From Rhizobiaceae bacterium (GTDB lineage: Bacteria; Pseudomonadota; Alphaproteobacteria; Rhizobiales; Rhizobiaceae): a stretch of 6,024 nucleotides of DNA. The translations under genes were made by a program, and so were the position numbers. Where the stretch lies: assembly GCA_020696915.1 (NCBI GenBank), contig JAJFMR010000332.1, forward strand, positions 1 through 6,024, written 5' to 3'. Below are positions 5,962 through 6,024 of this stretch, one piece after another; the first letter of the stretch is position 1, and the number at the start of each line of letters is the position of its first letter. The notes under the pieces were generated by a model. The model was not told the DNA's origin. It did no database searches and worked only from the letters and a program-made list of their open reading frames with translations.

Positions 5962-6024
5962 ATTGTCGGCGGACCGCCGCCCCGGCAGTTAAACCAAAGA
6001 CGCATCGTTTTGCCGTGCGCCGAC
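5962..6024. other. Non-coding tail after the galD-like gene
   Basis: These 63 nt to the window end carry no supported gene. CGGCGG (5967-5972) and CCGCCG (5974-5979) form a palindrome with a 1-nt centre. It is too tight to make a full hairpin, and no T-run follows. A real terminator may lie beyond the window. Confidence 0.4.

Noticed and set aside
5965..6024. GTCGGCG (5965-5971) and CGCCGAC (6018-6024) as a large inverted repeat or attachment site
   Set aside because: A 7-bp GC-rich match 46 nt apart is expected by chance, and one arm ends exactly at the window border.
1..6024. Defence system, CRISPR array, phage or transposon genes
   Set aside because: All plus-strand coding stretches are explained by catabolic enzymes and one small membrane protein. 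No spaced direct repeats, transposase or integrase motifs, or tRNA cloverleaf were seen.

Overview
This window reads as a high-GC chromosomal segment of an alphaproteobacterium, most likely in the Rhizobiales. The basis is the GC-rich codon use throughout, a kinase-DUF2090 type IolC, the clustering of iolC, iolD and iolB, and a short palindromic element resembling repeats dispersed in rhizobial genomes. All genes I can support lie on the + strand. The genus cannot be fixed from this sequence alone.

The left half (2 to 3817) is a myo-inositol catabolic operon: the C-terminal part of iolC (kinase plus DUF2090 type), iolD (ring-opening trihydroxycyclohexane-1,2-dione hydrolase), a 69-residue membrane protein of unknown function, and iolB (5-deoxy-glucuronate isomerase). 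IolD opens the ring to 5-deoxy-glucuronate, IolB isomerises it to 5-dehydro-2-deoxygluconate, and IolC phosphorylates that and probably cleaves the product through its DUF2090 domain. The gaps (36, 21 and 7 nt) suggest one transcript. iolE, which often sits between iolD and iolB in rhizobia, is not there.

Two of these three enzyme genes are broken as written. iolC has an in-frame TAG at 77-79, inside a conserved motif at the start of the DUF2090 domain. iolD has a 5-bp tandem duplication (GGGCT at 2260-2264 and 2265-2269) that shifts the frame just before the thiamine diphosphate-binding region. Either the strain is losing inositol catabolism or the assembly carries errors.

The right half (4039 to 5961) holds an intact short-chain dehydrogenase/reductase and an intact PrpF/GalD-family gene that strongly resembles 4-oxalomesaconate tautomerase of gallate catabolism. 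They are separated from iolB by 221 nt and from each other by 129 nt. The second gap carries a 46-bp palindromic repeat and two further hairpins. These two genes may be a separate unit; their link to inositol metabolism is not shown by the sequence. No tRNA, rRNA, CRISPR array, insertion sequence or phage gene was seen.
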